Shown here: positions 5,734-5,889 of the stretch, piece after piece
Layout: every line of letters starts with the position of its first letter
Numbering within the stretch: position 1 is the stretch's first letter
Origin: DATGMP01 sp035293565
Lineage (GTDB): Bacteria > Pseudomonadota > Alphaproteobacteria > BOG-932 > Roseiterribacteraceae
Direction: 5' to 3'
Assembly: GCA_035293565.1 (NCBI GenBank)
Contig: DATGMP010000102.1
Span: 1-5,889 of the forward strand
Length of the DNA: 5,889 bases
Notes under the pieces: generated by a model
Seen by the model: the letters and a program-made list of their open reading frames with translations, nothing else
Database searches by the model: none
Told to the model about the DNA's origin: nothing
Translations under genes and position numbers: made by a program

Positions 5734-5889
5734 ATGGCGGGGACTGCTGATTACGGCTTGGGCGAATTCACCTTTCCGCGCGGCTGGTTCATGGTCGCCG
5801 AGGCGAGCGAGCTCGACAATGGGCCGCTCGCCGTGCGGTTCTTCGCGCGCGATTTCGCGCTCTATCGCGGCAAGAGCGGCCGGGTCGTG
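5734..5889 (+). CDS. Rieske 2Fe-2S oxygenase, N-terminal fragment (partial)
   Basis: Fifty-two codons from an ATG with GGAGG (5723-5727) 6 nt upstream; the gene runs off the right edge. The peptide has FTFPRGWFMVAEASEL (about 12-27), PLAVRFFARDFALYRG (31-46) and SGRVV. PRGWF(x)VA followed by a strand pair ending in xFALYRG is the usual opening of the Rieske domain in oxygenase alpha subunits of ring-hydroxylating or steroid/terpenoid-type monooxygenases. There the CxH...CxxH cluster motif follows at about residue 60 onward, beyond this window. Such enzymes insert oxygen into aromatic or alicyclic substrates using electrons from a reductase or ferredoxin. The [2Fe-2S] ligands and the mononuclear iron site cannot be seen, so catalytic competence and substrate are open. 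The context with the flavoprotein and racemase-fold gene suggests a catabolic operon. Confidence 0.78.
   Translation, partial: MAGTADYGLGEFTFPRGWFMVAEASELDNGPLAVRFFARDFALYRGKSGRVV

Noticed and set aside
1..5889. tRNA, rRNA, CRISPR array, transposase or riboswitch.
   Set aside because: No regularly spaced direct repeats, cloverleaf-like segments, transposase motifs or recognisable riboswitch cores were seen on reading both strands; no computational scan was possible.

Overview
The window reads as a high-G+C alphaproteobacterial chromosome (inference). The grounds are the tail of a separate ATP synthase b-subunit gene closing an operon, a small secreted CC/RCF-motif protein of a type I recall from Rhizobiales-like genomes, and a catabolic-looking Rieske oxygenase cluster. 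Genus cannot be fixed from this sequence.

Layout. (1) Bases 2-142 hold the 3' end of atpF on the + strand, followed by a roughly 109-bp palindromic repeat element (163-271). (2) On the - strand, 324-1136 is a 270-aa protein resembling the Imm52 family of polymorphic-toxin immunity proteins. No toxin gene is visible, and its base composition is visibly less G+C-rich than that of the gene next to it. (3) Still on the - strand, 1267-3669 is an 800-aa exported Cys-type arylsulfatase with a complete active-site motif set. (4) A 164-bp divergent intergenic region (3670-3833) carries a 15-bp imperfect palindrome that could be an operator. (5) Four tightly packed + strand genes follow: a 122-aa exported cysteine-containing protein of unknown function, a 262-aa Asp/Glu/hydantoin racemase-fold protein, a 208-aa PPOX-type FMN flavoprotein of the DR2398-like group, and the N-terminus of a Rieske-type oxygenase that runs off the window.

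How they may work together. Intergenic gaps of 44, 29 and 42 bp, each with a good ribosome binding site, suggest that the last four genes (at least the last three) are one transcription unit. A Rieske oxygenase beside a flavin enzyme, a racemase-fold enzyme and a divergent sulfatase fits uptake and breakdown of an organic, possibly sulfated, compound; the substrate cannot be told. The most notable observation is that the racemase-fold protein appears to lack both catalytic cysteines of its superfamily (Thr88 and Glu197 at the expected positions), so it is probably not a classical two-cysteine racemase. I did not find a wholly unknown system here. The best leads are this enzyme with its operon partners, and the apparently orphan immunity gene.
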